Source: Oscillibacter hominis (GTDB lineage: Bacteria; Bacillota; Clostridia; Oscillospirales; Oscillospiraceae). From it: a stretch of 64,000 bases of DNA. The notes beneath the pieces are model-generated. The model was not told the origin of the DNA. It saw nothing but the letters and a program-made list of their open reading frames with translations, and ran no database searches. The stretch is from positions 1 to 64,000 of the forward strand of contig NZ_CP060490.1 of the NCBI RefSeq assembly GCF_014334055.1. Reading direction: 5' to 3'. Position numbers and translations under genes: made by a program. This document shows, in pieces, positions 53,464 through 60,932 of this stretch (position 1 is its first letter; each line of letters begins with the position of its first letter).

Positions 53464-54318
53464 ATGGAGATTTACACTGTCAATGCGTTTGCAAAGCGTT
53501 CCGGCGGTGGGAACGGCGCCGGAGTGGTACCCGACGCCTCGGGACTGACGGAGGAACAGATGCAGTCCATTGCAAAACTGCTGGGCTTCAGCGAGACTGC
53601 CTTTGTGGCACCCTCCGCCCAGGCGGAATTGCGCCTGCGGTTTTTCACCCCGGCCGGCGAGGTGCCGCTGTGCGGCCATGCCACCATCGGAACCTTTTCT
53701 GTCTTGGGTGCCATCGGCAAGCTGGCCCCCGGGGAGTACACCCAGGAGACCGGGGCGGGGTGCCTGCGGGTGCGGCTGGAGGAGGACGGCACCGTGCTGA
53801 TGGAGCAGTCCAAACCCATCTTTTCCGGCCCGGCGGATCGGGAGGCCATCGCCCGCTCCCTGGGCGGCAGCGCGGAGGAATTGCTGAACCCGGAGCTGGG
53901 CGTGGAGATCGTCTCCACCGGACTGCGGGACATTTTGGTGCCGGTGCGGAGCCGGGAGGCCCTGTGGCGCATCCAGCCGGATTTTGAGCAGGTGTCCCGC
54001 CTGAGCCGGGACTATGACGTGGTGGGCTACCATCTCTTTACGGAGGAGACCCTGGGCCGGGCCGCAGCTCACTGCCGGAACCTGGCTCCGCTGTACGGCA
54101 TTCCGGAGGAGGCGGCCACCGGCACCTCCACAGGGGCGCTGTGCTGCTATCTCTTCCGCCGGGGGCGGATCGGGGCAGGGGAGCTCACGGCCTTTGAACA
54201 GGGCTATTCCATGGACCGGCCCTCGGAAATCCTGGCCCGCGTGGAGGCCAGGGGAGAGGAAATCCAGGAGGTCTGGGTAGGCGGCCGTGCCTTAGACATC
54301 GAAAAGCGGGAGCTTTGA
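53464..54318 (+). CDS. PhzF family isomerase
   Basis: 284 residues of the PhzF/diaminopimelate-epimerase-like fold. Landmarks: GNGAGVV, the catalytic Glu44 in FSETAFV, LCGHATIG and the C-terminal GTSTGAL. Members outside phenazine clusters have unknown substrates, and no phenazine genes are here. Starts at 53464 behind gagggaag. Confidence 0.87.
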   Translation: MEIYTVNAFAKRSGGGNGAGVVPDASGLTEEQMQSIAKLLGFSETAFVAPSAQAELRLRFFTPAGEVPLCGHATIGTFSVLGAIGKLAPGEYTQETGAGCLRVRLEEDGTVLMEQSKPIFSGPADREAIARSLGGSAEELLNPELGVEIVSTGLRDILVPVRSREALWRIQPDFEQVSRLSRDYDVVGYHLFTEETLGRAAAHCRNLAPLYGIPEEAATGTSTGALCCYLFRRGRIGAGELTAFEQGYSMDRPSEILARVEARGEEIQEVWVGGRALDIEKREL

Positions 54319-54385
54319 GCACCAGGCGGCGGATTTGACTGTCCCGTTCGGGTAAAGATACAGCCGCCAAAAGAAGGAGATGCAT

Positions 54386-55198
54386 ATGGACCTGACAAAA
54401 CTCTTGGGAGCGCAGATCGGCTCCCTCTCCATCGGGAGGCTGATTTCCGGTATTGTCACAGCCCTTGTCTGCCTGGTTGCCGTCCGGGTGTTGGGCAAGC
54501 TGGCCAAAAAGCTGTTGGGGCGGACCCGGCTGGACGAGCGGATCCGCAGGTACGTGCTGAGCGCGGTGCGGGTGGTGCTGTGGATCGTCACCATCATCAT
54601 TGTGATGGAATCCCTGGACATCCCGTCCACCTCCCTGGTGGCGCTGCTGTCCGTCACCTCCCTGGCCTTTTCCCTGGCGGCGGAAAACGTGCTGTCCAAC
54701 ATGGCGGGCGGGCTGGTGATCCTGGTGAATAAGCCTTTTAACCTGGGGGACTTCATTGAGGCCTCCGGCGTCTCCGGCACCGTGGCGGAGATCACCCTGA
54801 ACTACACCAAGTTAGACACCATAGACGGCCGGCGGGTGCTGATGCCCAACAAGGAGCTTTCCGCCAGCCGGCTGACCAACTTTACAGTGCTGGGCCGGAG
54901 GCGGGCCGAGCACAGGGTGACCGCCTCTTACGAAGACCGGCCGGAGACGGTGTGTGAAGCCCTGCTGAAGGCCGCCGCCATGACAGGGCATGTGCTGAAG
55001 GAGCCCGCGCCGTCGGCCCAGATTGAGAGCTACGGAGACAGCTCCATCGAATATAGCCTGCGCTGCTGGGCGGAGACGGAGCACTACTGGGCTATGTATT
55101 ATGACCTGCTCTCAAACATCAAGCGGGCCTTTGACGACGCCGGGGTCACCATGACATACAATCATTTGAATGTCCACCTGATGCGGGAGGGCGAATGA
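54386..55198 (+). CDS. mscS: Small-conductance mechanosensitive channel (MscS family)
   Basis: 270 residues: three N-terminal transmembrane helices with the pore helix around LAFSLAAENVLSNMAGGLVIL, followed by the beta domain (FNLGDFIEASGVSGTV) and the C-terminal cytoplasmic vestibule. Opens under membrane tension to release solutes. I start at the second ATG (54386), six bases after aaggag, since the first ATG (54380) abuts that site. Confidence 0.92.
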   Translation: MDLTKLLGAQIGSLSIGRLISGIVTALVCLVAVRVLGKLAKKLLGRTRLDERIRRYVLSAVRVVLWIVTIIIVMESLDIPSTSLVALLSVTSLAFSLAAENVLSNMAGGLVILVNKPFNLGDFIEASGVSGTVAEITLNYTKLDTIDGRRVLMPNKELSASRLTNFTVLGRRRAEHRVTASYEDRPETVCEALLKAAAMTGHVLKEPAPSAQIESYGDSSIEYSLRCWAETEHYWAMYYDLLSNIKRAFDDAGVTMTYNHLNVHLMREGE

Positions 55199-55201
55199 GG
55201 G

Positions 55202-55237
55202 AAAAGCGGAAAGGGAACAATCCCTTTCCGCTTTTTT
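55202..55237. terminator. Terminator between mscS and the membrane protein gene
   Basis: A 15-bp stem (55202-55216 with 55221-55235) with A-run and T-run ends, serving both convergent genes. Confidence 0.85.
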
Positions 55238-55667
55238 ACATCTCCTGTTCGTATTTGCAGCGGTAGTAAATCCCCCACCCGTGGACCAGCAGGTAGGCAA
55301 AGACAAGGATCAGCACCGCGGTGAGCTCCACCCCCATCAGTGCAAAGGACACCATCACCGCCCCAAAGACATAGGTCATGAGGTCATAGGCCTTTGCCTT
55401 GGCGCGGGTTTCGATCGCGATGTTGCGCTCATCTCTGCGGTCGATCTCCAGCTGCCGCGCGGCCTCCGGGGCATTTTTCAAAGCCCGGCGGGAAATCAGC
55501 TCTCCCATGCCGTGCCCAAACGTGCCGCAGCCCACCCCGATGCAGACGTAGGGCAGTGCGCGCATGATGTGCTCCGGATGGTCCAGGCGCCGGATCAGCA
55601 GTACGCCCGTGCCCAGCAGCAATACGCCGGCAAGCACCAGCACATAGTCCAGATGATTCTTCTTCAT
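55236..55667 (-). CDS. Membrane protein of unknown function, partner of XRE regulator
   Basis: 143 residues with four hydrophobic helices in two pairs, separated by a charged cytoplasmic stretch (ALKNAPEAARQLEIDRRDERN). I do not know the family. It overlaps the XRE-type regulator gene by 4 bases (ATGA), an arrangement often seen for small regulator/membrane protein pairs in Clostridia. Confidence 0.78.
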   Translation of the reverse strand: MKKNHLDYVLVLAGVLLLGTGVLLIRRLDHPEHIMRALPYVCIGVGCGTFGHGMGELISRRALKNAPEAARQLEIDRRDERNIAIETRAKAKAYDLMTYVFGAVMVSFALMGVELTAVLILVFAYLLVHGWGIYYRCKYEQEM

Positions 55668-55867
55668 GGACGCTCCTCCTCATAAATGAAAATCTCTTCA
55701 ATCTGCAACCCAAAATAGCGGGCGATTTTAAAGGCCAGGGTGATGGAGGGGTTGTACCGTCCGTTTTCAAGCGAGCCAATCGTCTGCCGTGAGACCTCCA
55801 GGGCGGCGGCCAGGTCCTCCTGGCGAATGCCCCGCTGCTTTCGGATCTGTTCCAGGCGGTTCTTCAA
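55664..55867 (-). CDS. Small XRE-family (YgzD-like) regulator
   Basis: 67 residues, almost entirely a helix-turn-helix domain (IRQEDLAAALEVSRQTIGSLENG). The start is decided by the ribosome binding site: GGAGG (55874-55878) abuts an ATG at 55873 but lies six bases from TTG at 55867, which gives the typical N-terminus KNRLEQIRKQRG. It probably represses its own two-gene operon through the TGGAAA elements in its promoter. Confidence 0.87.
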   Translation of the reverse strand: MKNRLEQIRKQRGIRQEDLAAALEVSRQTIGSLENGRYNPSITLAFKIARYFGLQIEEIFIYEEERP

Positions 55868-55889
55868 TGCCATCCTCCTTCCTGATCTA

Positions 55890-55955
55890 ATGGAAAATAA
55901 ACTTTCCATCTACAAGATAACATGGCAAAGGGGAAATGTCAAGTATACTTTCCAT
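55890..55955 (-). promoter_or_regulatory. XRE operon promoter with repeated ACTTTCCAT elements
   Basis: Minus strand: TTGACA at 55937-55942 and TATCTT at 55914-55919, 17-base spacer. The inverted repeat ATGGAAA-n6-TTTCCAT (55890-55909) lies at the transcription start, and the half site ACTTTCCAT recurs upstream of -35 (55947-55955). These flank the promoter and are good candidates for binding by the XRE regulator. Confidence 0.65.
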
Positions 55956-56072
55956 AATGCCGCAAAAAATATGAGCGGAGAGATAGGCCCGGGATGAGCC
56001 CTATCCGCATCCCTGCGTCCATAGAACAGCAGTTTCCCGGGAATTCTCCCGGGAAACTGTTCAGCACCAATC

Positions 56073-56840
56073 TCAGCCCGCTTTGTCCGCGGCGATCAGG
56101 AGCTTCAGCGCCTCCACGCCCACCCGGACGGCGGCGGTTGTGTCTGTGCTCATGTCCTGATCCAGCCCTGCGGCCTCCCGCTCCTGGTTCCAGATCACGT
56201 GGAAGCACGCCCCGCAGCGCACACCCAACGCCGCGGCCACCACGAAGAGGGCGGCGGACTCCATCTCGCTGGCCTTCACGCCCAGCCGCTTCCAGGACTC
56301 CCACTTTTGCAGCAGCTCATAGGAGACCGGGGACTTGTCCGGGCTGTGTTGGCCGTAGAAGCTGTCCTTGCTTTGCACCACCCCTGAGTGGACCCGCTTG
56401 CCCATGGCCTTGGATGCCTGAATCAGGGCGCCGGCCACGGAGAAATCGGAGACTGCGGGGAACTCGATGGGAGCGTACTCCCGGCTGGTGTGCTCAAAGC
56501 GGATGGCCCCTGTGGCCACCACGATGTCGCCGGATCGGACGTCCAGGTCGATGCCCCCGCAGGTGCCCACCCGGATAAAGGTGTCCGCGCCGCAGTTGTG
56601 CAGTTCCTCCATGGCGATGGCGGCGGAAGGCCCTCCGATCCCCGTGGAGCAGACCGACACCGGCTCTCCAAGCAGCGTCCCCGTGTAGGTGACAAACTCC
56701 CGGTTCTGATCGATTTTTGTCCCGCCGTCAAACAGCGCCGCAATGGAGGCGCAGCGTCCCGGGTCACCCGGCAGGATGCAGTAGCGGCCCACGTCTCCGG
56801 GCGCGCAGTCAATGTGAAATTGCTTTTCCAGTGCTTGCAT
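56073..56840 (-). CDS. udp: Nucleoside phosphorylase, uridine phosphorylase type
   Basis: 255-residue NP-I family enzyme cleaving nucleosides with phosphate to base and ribose-1-phosphate. Seen: [12 protein letters not shown] phosphate-binding start, [24 protein letters not shown] and the ribose-binding [13 protein letters not shown]. These favour a uridine or purine phosphorylase; uridine is preferred by overall pattern but not certain. Start at 56840 behind ggaggcgagg. Monocistronic. Confidence 0.88.
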   Translation of the reverse strand: MQALEKQFHIDCAPGDVGRYCILPGDPGRCASIAALFDGGTKIDQNREFVTYTGTLLGEPVSVCSTGIGGPSAAIAMEELHNCGADTFIRVGTCGGIDLDVRSGDIVVATGAIRFEHTSREYAPIEFPAVSDFSVAGALIQASKAMGKRVHSGVVQSKDSFYGQHSPDKSPVSYELLQKWESWKRLGVKASEMESAALFVVAAALGVRCGACFHVIWNQEREAAGLDQDMSTDTTAAVRVGVEALKLLIAADKAG

Positions 56841-56870
56841 AGTCCTCGCCTCCGTTTTTATGATAGCTTC

Positions 56871-56899
56871 AATATAGCACATTCCTGGGTCCGCTTCAA
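56871..56899 (-). promoter_or_regulatory. udp promoter
   Basis: Minus strand: TTGAAG at 56894-56899 and TATATT at 56871-56876, 17-base spacer. Confidence 0.6.
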
Positions 56900-56926
56900 C
56901 GAATCCGGCCATTTTATAAAAAGGGC

Positions 56927-56957
56927 TTGACTCTCACACGGTGTAAGGCCCCATACT
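56927..56957 (+). promoter_or_regulatory. MerR-type promoter with 19-base spacer
   Basis: TTGACT at 56927-56932 and CATACT at 56952-56957 are 19 bases apart, with an imperfect dyad around ACACGGTGT in between. An over-long spacer with a central dyad is the signature of promoters that MerR proteins activate by twisting DNA. The MerR gene follows at 57002, so it is probably self-activating. Confidence 0.78.
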
Positions 56958-57001
56958 GACATCGAGCTCAAGAAAACACAGATCTGTGGGAGGATTTGAC
57001 C

Positions 57002-57826
57002 ATGCTGAAGATCGGCGAATTTTCCAGGCTGTCCCGCATCAGCATCCGCATGCTCCGCCACTATGATGAGATGGGGCTGCTGACGCCGGACCATGTGGAT
57101 GAGCAGACCGGCTACCGGTACTATCAGGAGCGGCAGCTGACGGATGCAGGGCGCATCATCTCGCTGCGGGACATGGGCATCGGCGTCCAGGCCATCGCGG
57201 AGGCAATCGCCGGGGACGAAGCCGCTCTGGAACGGGTGCTGCGCTTCCGGAGGACGCAGCTGCTGAGCCAGAGCCAGGCAATCGACGAGCAGCTCACCCG
57301 CCTGGAAAGCGCCCTGAGGCGAATTGGAAAGGATGTATTTGAAATGAACTATGAAGTCACCTGCAAGACGCTGCCCCAGCGGTATGTGGCCAGTGTACGG
57401 GATGTGCTGCCCTCCTACTATGAAGAGGGAAGGCTGTGGCACACGCTGATGAAGGAGACGGCGCCCCTCCGCCTCCAGGTGGCGGAACCCTGCTGCACCT
57501 TGGGCATTTACCATGATACCGACTACCGGGAGCGGGACGTGGACGTGGAGGTCCAGATGTCCGTAAAGGGTACCTATGAGGATACGGAGCATGTGAAGTT
57601 CAAGACCGTGCCGCCCATCCTGATGGCCTCCGCCACCTATACGGGCAGCTACGAAAAGGTGAACGAGGTGAACGCCGCGGTGGCCGCCTGGGTGCGGGAC
57701 AACGGCTATGAATTCGACGGGCTCTCCTTCTGCATCTACCATGTGAGCCCCCATGAGACCCAGAACCCGGACGAGCTGGTCACAGAGGTGTGCTATCCGG
57801 TTCGGAAGAAGGCGGAGCGGCATTAA
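57002..57826 (+). CDS. MerR-family regulator with GyrI-like effector domain
   Basis: 274 residues: an N-terminal MerR winged helix (LKIGEFSRLSRISIRMLRHYDEMGLL), a dimerising coiled coil (about 75-110) and a C-terminal GyrI/BmrR-like ligand domain (about 120-274) that in relatives binds hydrophobic cations or drugs. The start is the ATG at 57002, behind gggagga. No efflux gene is adjacent; the only evident target is its own promoter. Confidence 0.9.
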   Translation: MLKIGEFSRLSRISIRMLRHYDEMGLLTPDHVDEQTGYRYYQERQLTDAGRIISLRDMGIGVQAIAEAIAGDEAALERVLRFRRTQLLSQSQAIDEQLTRLESALRRIGKDVFEMNYEVTCKTLPQRYVASVRDVLPSYYEEGRLWHTLMKETAPLRLQVAEPCCTLGIYHDTDYRERDVDVEVQMSVKGTYEDTEHVKFKTVPPILMASATYTGSYEKVNEVNAAVAAWVRDNGYEFDGLSFCIYHVSPHETQNPDELVTEVCYPVRKKAERH

Positions 57827-57831
57827 ACGGG

Positions 57832-57868
57832 AAAGGCGCGGCGTATCCATGGATACGCCGCGCCTTTT
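57832..57868. terminator. Palindromic terminator between merR-type gene and rubrerythrin
   Basis: A perfect 36-bp palindrome (57832-57867) with A- and T-run ends, followed by another T; it can serve both convergent genes. Confidence 0.85.
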
Positions 57869-57877
57869 GCAGAGCGA

Positions 57878-58411
57878 TTAATAGTTGGTGGCTTTGATCT
57901 GGAAATACGCCTGGGGATGCTTGCAGACGGGGCAGACCTGGGGAGCGGACTCGCCGATCTCCACATGGCCGCAGTTGCGGCAGAACCACATGACCTTTTC
58001 GCCCTTTTTGAAGACCTCTCCGTTCTTGAGGTTCTCCAACAGCTTCAGATAGCGGTCCTCGTGGGTCTTCTCAATCTTGGCCACGCCCTCAAACTGAGCG
58101 GCCAGCGCCAAAAAGCCCTCTTCTTCAGCGGTCTTGGCCATGTCCTTGTACATCTCGTCCCATTCCCAGTGCTCGCCGTCGGCGGCGTTCTGCAGGTTCT
58201 GGGCGGTGTCGCCCAGGGCGCCCAAGGCCTTGAACCACAGCTTGGCGTGCTCCTTCTCGTTGTCGGCGGTCTCCTGGAAAATGGCCGCAATCTGCTCATA
58301 GCCCTCTTTTTTTGCCGCGCTGGCAAAATAGGTATACTTGTTTCTTGCCTCGGACTCGCCGGAAAATGCCTTGCGCAGGTTGGCCTCTGTTTTGCTGCCC
58401 TTCAACTCCAT
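57878..58411 (-). CDS. rbr: Rubrerythrin
   Basis: 177-residue peroxidase of anaerobes. The N-terminal four-helix domain has the diiron ligands in [14 protein letters not shown] and [14 protein letters not shown], repeated in the second half ([26 protein letters not shown]), and the C-terminal rubredoxin domain binds iron through CRNC and CPVC. Start at 58411, behind aaaggag. It follows the perR-like gene by 59 bases with no promoter of its own that I can see, so it is probably in the same PerR-controlled operon. Confidence 0.95.
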   Translation of the reverse strand: MELKGSKTEANLRKAFSGESEARNKYTYFASAAKKEGYEQIAAIFQETADNEKEHAKLWFKALGALGDTAQNLQNAADGEHWEWDEMYKDMAKTAEEEGFLALAAQFEGVAKIEKTHEDRYLKLLENLKNGEVFKKGEKVMWFCRNCGHVEIGESAPQVCPVCKHPQAYFQIKATNY

Positions 58412-58470
58412 AATCAAATGCTCCTTTCAATGTTCTGTTCTATGCGCAGAGTGCGGGTATCCGCTCCTCG

Positions 58471-58863
58471 TCACAACACTGTATTCTTTCCACCACAGCC
58501 GGAACAAATACCAAGAAACGTCAAACTGTGGCCCTTTACCTGACAGCCCCAACGCTCCGCCTCCCGGTCCAGCACCGGGTCGTAGGGCACGGGCAGGTCC
58601 AGCACCCGTCCGCAGGCGGTGCAGCAAAAGTGGGTGTGGGGCGCCACTGTGGCGTCGAACCGGTCCGCGCTGCCGCAGTCCAGCCGGCTCAGCCGCCCCT
58701 CCTCGGCCAGCTGGTTCAGGTTTCGGTACACCGTACCCAGGCTCAGCTGCGGAAGCTCTGTCTTCAGCTGATTGTAAATCATTTCCGCAGAAGGGTGCTC
58801 ACAGGAGGCGGCCACGGCTTCGTAAATGCGTTCCCGCCGGACAGAATACCTCTGCGGACGCAT
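58471..58863 (-). CDS. perR: Fur-family regulator, PerR-like
   Basis: 130 residues: a winged helix (PSAEMIYNQL, LSLGTVYRNLNQLAEEG) and a metal-binding half with HTHFCCTACG and CSGCGG, giving the structural zinc site of four cysteines. The downstream rubrerythrin gene and a PerR-like box over its own start region argue for the peroxide sensor PerR rather than iron-sensing Fur, but the deciding regulatory-site residues are not certain by eye. Starts at 58863 behind aaggagg. Confidence 0.87.
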   Translation of the reverse strand: MRPQRYSVRRERIYEAVAASCEHPSAEMIYNQLKTELPQLSLGTVYRNLNQLAEEGRLSRLDCGSADRFDATVAPHTHFCCTACGRVLDLPVPYDPVLDREAERWGCQVKGHSLTFLGICSGCGGKNTVL

Positions 58864-58878
58864 AGCAATTCCTCCTTA

Positions 58879-58933
58879 AATAATAATTATTATCATTAAT
58901 GTATAGTATAGGGGGTAAAACTGGAAAAAGCAA
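58879..58933 (-). promoter_or_regulatory. perR-rbr promoter and PerR/Fur box
   Basis: Minus strand: TTGCTT at 58928-58933 and TATACT at 58905-58910 with a 17-base spacer. Directly downstream lies TGATAAT-A-ATTATTA within 58879-58899, close to the 7-1-7 PerR/Fur consensus. It overlaps the early transcribed region, where a repressor would block the operon. Confidence 0.78.
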
Positions 58934-59028
58934 GGGGGAATTTGTAAAATTTTCCGATCTAAATTTGTATAAGTTGCAAATACTAACTTGCGGGTAAATC
59001 CACCCGTGTTTTAAAATAAGGAGGAAGA

Positions 59029-59472
59029 ATGATGAAAAGCAAAATCCTGCCCCTGGTCTTTGCGGCTGTGATGATGGTTTCCATGACAGCCTGCGGAACT
59101 ACGAATAATGCAGACAACCCCAATGCCGGACAGGGCTCCGGTTCCACCAGCGTTGGTGACAACTCCGCCAACGGCGGCACCGACGACGGCACCACCGGCA
59201 ATGAAAGCGGATCCAACGGCGGCGTCCTTGGCAACGAGGGCACCGGCAGCCAAAGTGGCGCCCTTGACAACAACGGCACTGTGAACGGCACCGGCGGCGG
59301 CAATGCCTCCGGCAGCGCCGGCTCGGCCAGCGGCGCCTCCGCCCAGCGCGGCGGCCAGCCCATTGTGCGCTCCGCCACCTATGAGCAGATGCTGCACAAT
59401 GCCCGGATTCACGATACCGACGGCGACCTGACTGACGGTGAAAACGCAGTGACCCCCGGAATCGTTCACTAA
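59029..59472 (+). CDS. Low-complexity Gly/Ser/Asn-rich lipoprotein
   Basis: 147 residues. A lipoprotein signal ends at Cys22 (VSMTAC); then about 85 residues of Gly, Ser, Asn and Thr with almost no large residues, ending in a short ordered segment (IVRSATYEQMLHNARIHDTDGDLTDGENAV). I know no family. It is probably a surface lipoprotein whose disordered region spans the cell wall and presents the conserved C-terminal 35 residues. The ribosome binding site is aaggagg; the start is one of two consecutive ATGs. Confidence 0.8.
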   Translation: MMKSKILPLVFAAVMMVSMTACGTTNNADNPNAGQGSGSTSVGDNSANGGTDDGTTGNESGSNGGVLGNEGTGSQSGALDNNGTVNGTGGGNASGSAGSASGASAQRGGQPIVRSATYEQMLHNARIHDTDGDLTDGENAVTPGIVH

Positions 59473-59479
59473 AAAGAGG

Positions 59480-59515
59480 AAAACCGCCTGTGGAAATTCT
59501 CCACGGGCGGTTTTT
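59480..59515 (+). terminator. Terminator after the low-complexity lipoprotein gene
   Basis: A 14-bp stem with one G-U pair (59480-59493 with 59501-59514) followed by T residues. Confidence 0.85.
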
Positions 59516-59521
59516 CAATAT

Positions 59522-59713
59522 TTATATGAGAGGCAGGGAGTATACGGTTTCTGCAATCTGGACCTCATCCTCCGTCAGACCCCGCACGATCAGCAGCCGG
59601 CAGGTGCCGCTTTTTTCCCTGTGGCCGCCCCGCTCCAGGGCATGTCCGCAGACAGCTACCGACGCCATAGACAAAAGCACCAGACAAATACATAAAATGA
59701 CCCGAACTCTCAT
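59522..59713 (-). CDS. Small exported or membrane-anchored protein
   Basis: 63 residues, starting at 59713 behind aaggagg. A hydrophobic N-terminal segment (about 4-22) looks like a signal or anchor; the remainder is a short polar domain (CRLLIVRGLTEDEVQIAETVYSLP). No family recognised. It has a good promoter and lies convergent to the lipoprotein gene, so I think it is real despite its size. Confidence 0.6.
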   Translation of the reverse strand: MRVRVILCICLVLLSMASVAVCGHALERGGHREKSGTCRLLIVRGLTEDEVQIAETVYSLPLI

Positions 59714-59753
59714 AAAGTGAGCGCCTCCTTGCCGCATTCCAACTGTGTCAACT

Positions 59754-59782
59754 ATATTAGTACAGTCAGTACAGAAAATCAA
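59754..59782 (-). promoter_or_regulatory. Promoter of the small exported protein gene
   Basis: Minus strand: TTGATT at 59777-59782 and TAATAT at 59754-59759, 17-base spacer. The spacer contains two GTAC units (TGTACTGACTGTACT). Confidence 0.6.
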
Positions 59783-59805
59783 GAGGCAAACGGTCACAAT
59801 TCAGT

Positions 59806-59838
59806 AACAAAAAAGAGCGGGAATTGTTCCCGCTCTTT
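59806..59838 (-). terminator. Terminator after the Ca2+/Na+ exchanger gene
   Basis: A perfect 12-bp stem (59812-59823 with 59827-59838) followed by a T-run on the minus strand, four bases after the stop of the exchanger gene. Confidence 0.85.
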
Positions 59839-59841
59839 CCC

Positions 59842-60792
59842 TCACAAAATCAAAAGCACCACATACCCCGCGTAAAGAAGCAGCATAAGCGCGCCCTGGG
59901 CACGGTAGAACCGGCCGGTGAACAGCGGGGGCAGGATGGCGGTGACCACCAGCAAAAGGCAGGCCGGCAGGTCCAGGAGCACTGTCTGCGGAGAGATGGC
60001 AAGGCGCCCGCCGGAGATGAGGGAGCAGACGGGGAGGATCATGGTCAAATCGATCACATTGGCGCCGATGATATTGCCGATGGACATGGAGGACTCCCGC
60101 TTGACAATGGCGGAGACCGTGGTAACCAGCTCCGGCAGCGAGGTGCCGACGGCCACCATGGTGACGCCGATGATGCTGGCGGGCACGCCCAAAAAGACAG
60201 CGATGGCGCTTCCTTCGTTGATGAGCAGTTCAGAGCCCACGATGATGCCCACCACGCCCAAGATGAACTTGCAGGTCATGATGAAGACGCGGCGGCGGGA
60301 GATATCCCGGCGGCTGTGTGGGTCCCGCTGGCTGATGCTTTGCTTGGCGTCCCGGATATTGGCCCAGACAAAGGCGGAAAAAATCACCAAAAGCCCCATG
60401 GAGGGCAGCAGGGGCAGTTCTCCGCCCCGACACAGGGCCAGCAGCAGGGCCGCGGCCGCAGCCATCAGGATGGCTTTTAAACTGAATTGCCCGCGCTTGA
60501 CGGCCGAGGGGATGCAGACCACGGAAAGGCCCATAATCAGCCCGATGTTGGCAGTGACTGAGCCAACGGCGTTGCCCACCGCCAAGTCCACCTCACCTTG
60601 CAGCACACCCATGACGGAGACCATCAGCTCCGGCAGCGTGGTGGCCAGGGAGACCACGGTGGCGCCGATGATGAACTGGGGGATACCCGAGATCTCCGCC
60701 ATCCAGACGGCGGCGTCCACAAAGTAGTCTCCGCCCTTGACGATCAGCAAAAGCCCCAGTAAAAATAGGGCCGCGGTGACCAATCCTTCCAT
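59842..60792 (-). CDS. Calcium/sodium antiporter (CaCA superfamily)
   Basis: 316-residue membrane exchanger with about ten helices and two inverted alpha-repeats: GATVVSLATTLPELMVSV with GNAVGSVTANIG, and GVTMVAVGTSLPELVTTV with GNIIGANVIDL. The conserved acidic and Asn/Ser residues of the ion path are present. Start at 60792, behind gggggat; longer starts upstream lack a site. It would export calcium in exchange for sodium. Confidence 0.92.
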   Translation of the reverse strand: MEGLVTAALFLLGLLLIVKGGDYFVDAAVWMAEISGIPQFIIGATVVSLATTLPELMVSVMGVLQGEVDLAVGNAVGSVTANIGLIMGLSVVCIPSAVKRGQFSLKAILMAAAAALLLALCRGGELPLLPSMGLLVIFSAFVWANIRDAKQSISQRDPHSRRDISRRRVFIMTCKFILGVVGIIVGSELLINEGSAIAVFLGVPASIIGVTMVAVGTSLPELVTTVSAIVKRESSMSIGNIIGANVIDLTMILPVCSLISGGRLAISPQTVLLDLPACLLLVVTAILPPLFTGRFYRAQGALMLLLYAGYVVLLIL

Positions 60793-60932
60793 ACAATCCC
60801 CCATTTTAATCGGACCGGCAGACGCTGCCGAATGTCCGGTATTCAGCGGCAAAAGCGGGACGAGCGTCCCGCAAAGCGGCTCCATTATAGGACGGAGTGC
60901 TGGCAGTGTCAATCGAAATCAGGCGCTTTTGG

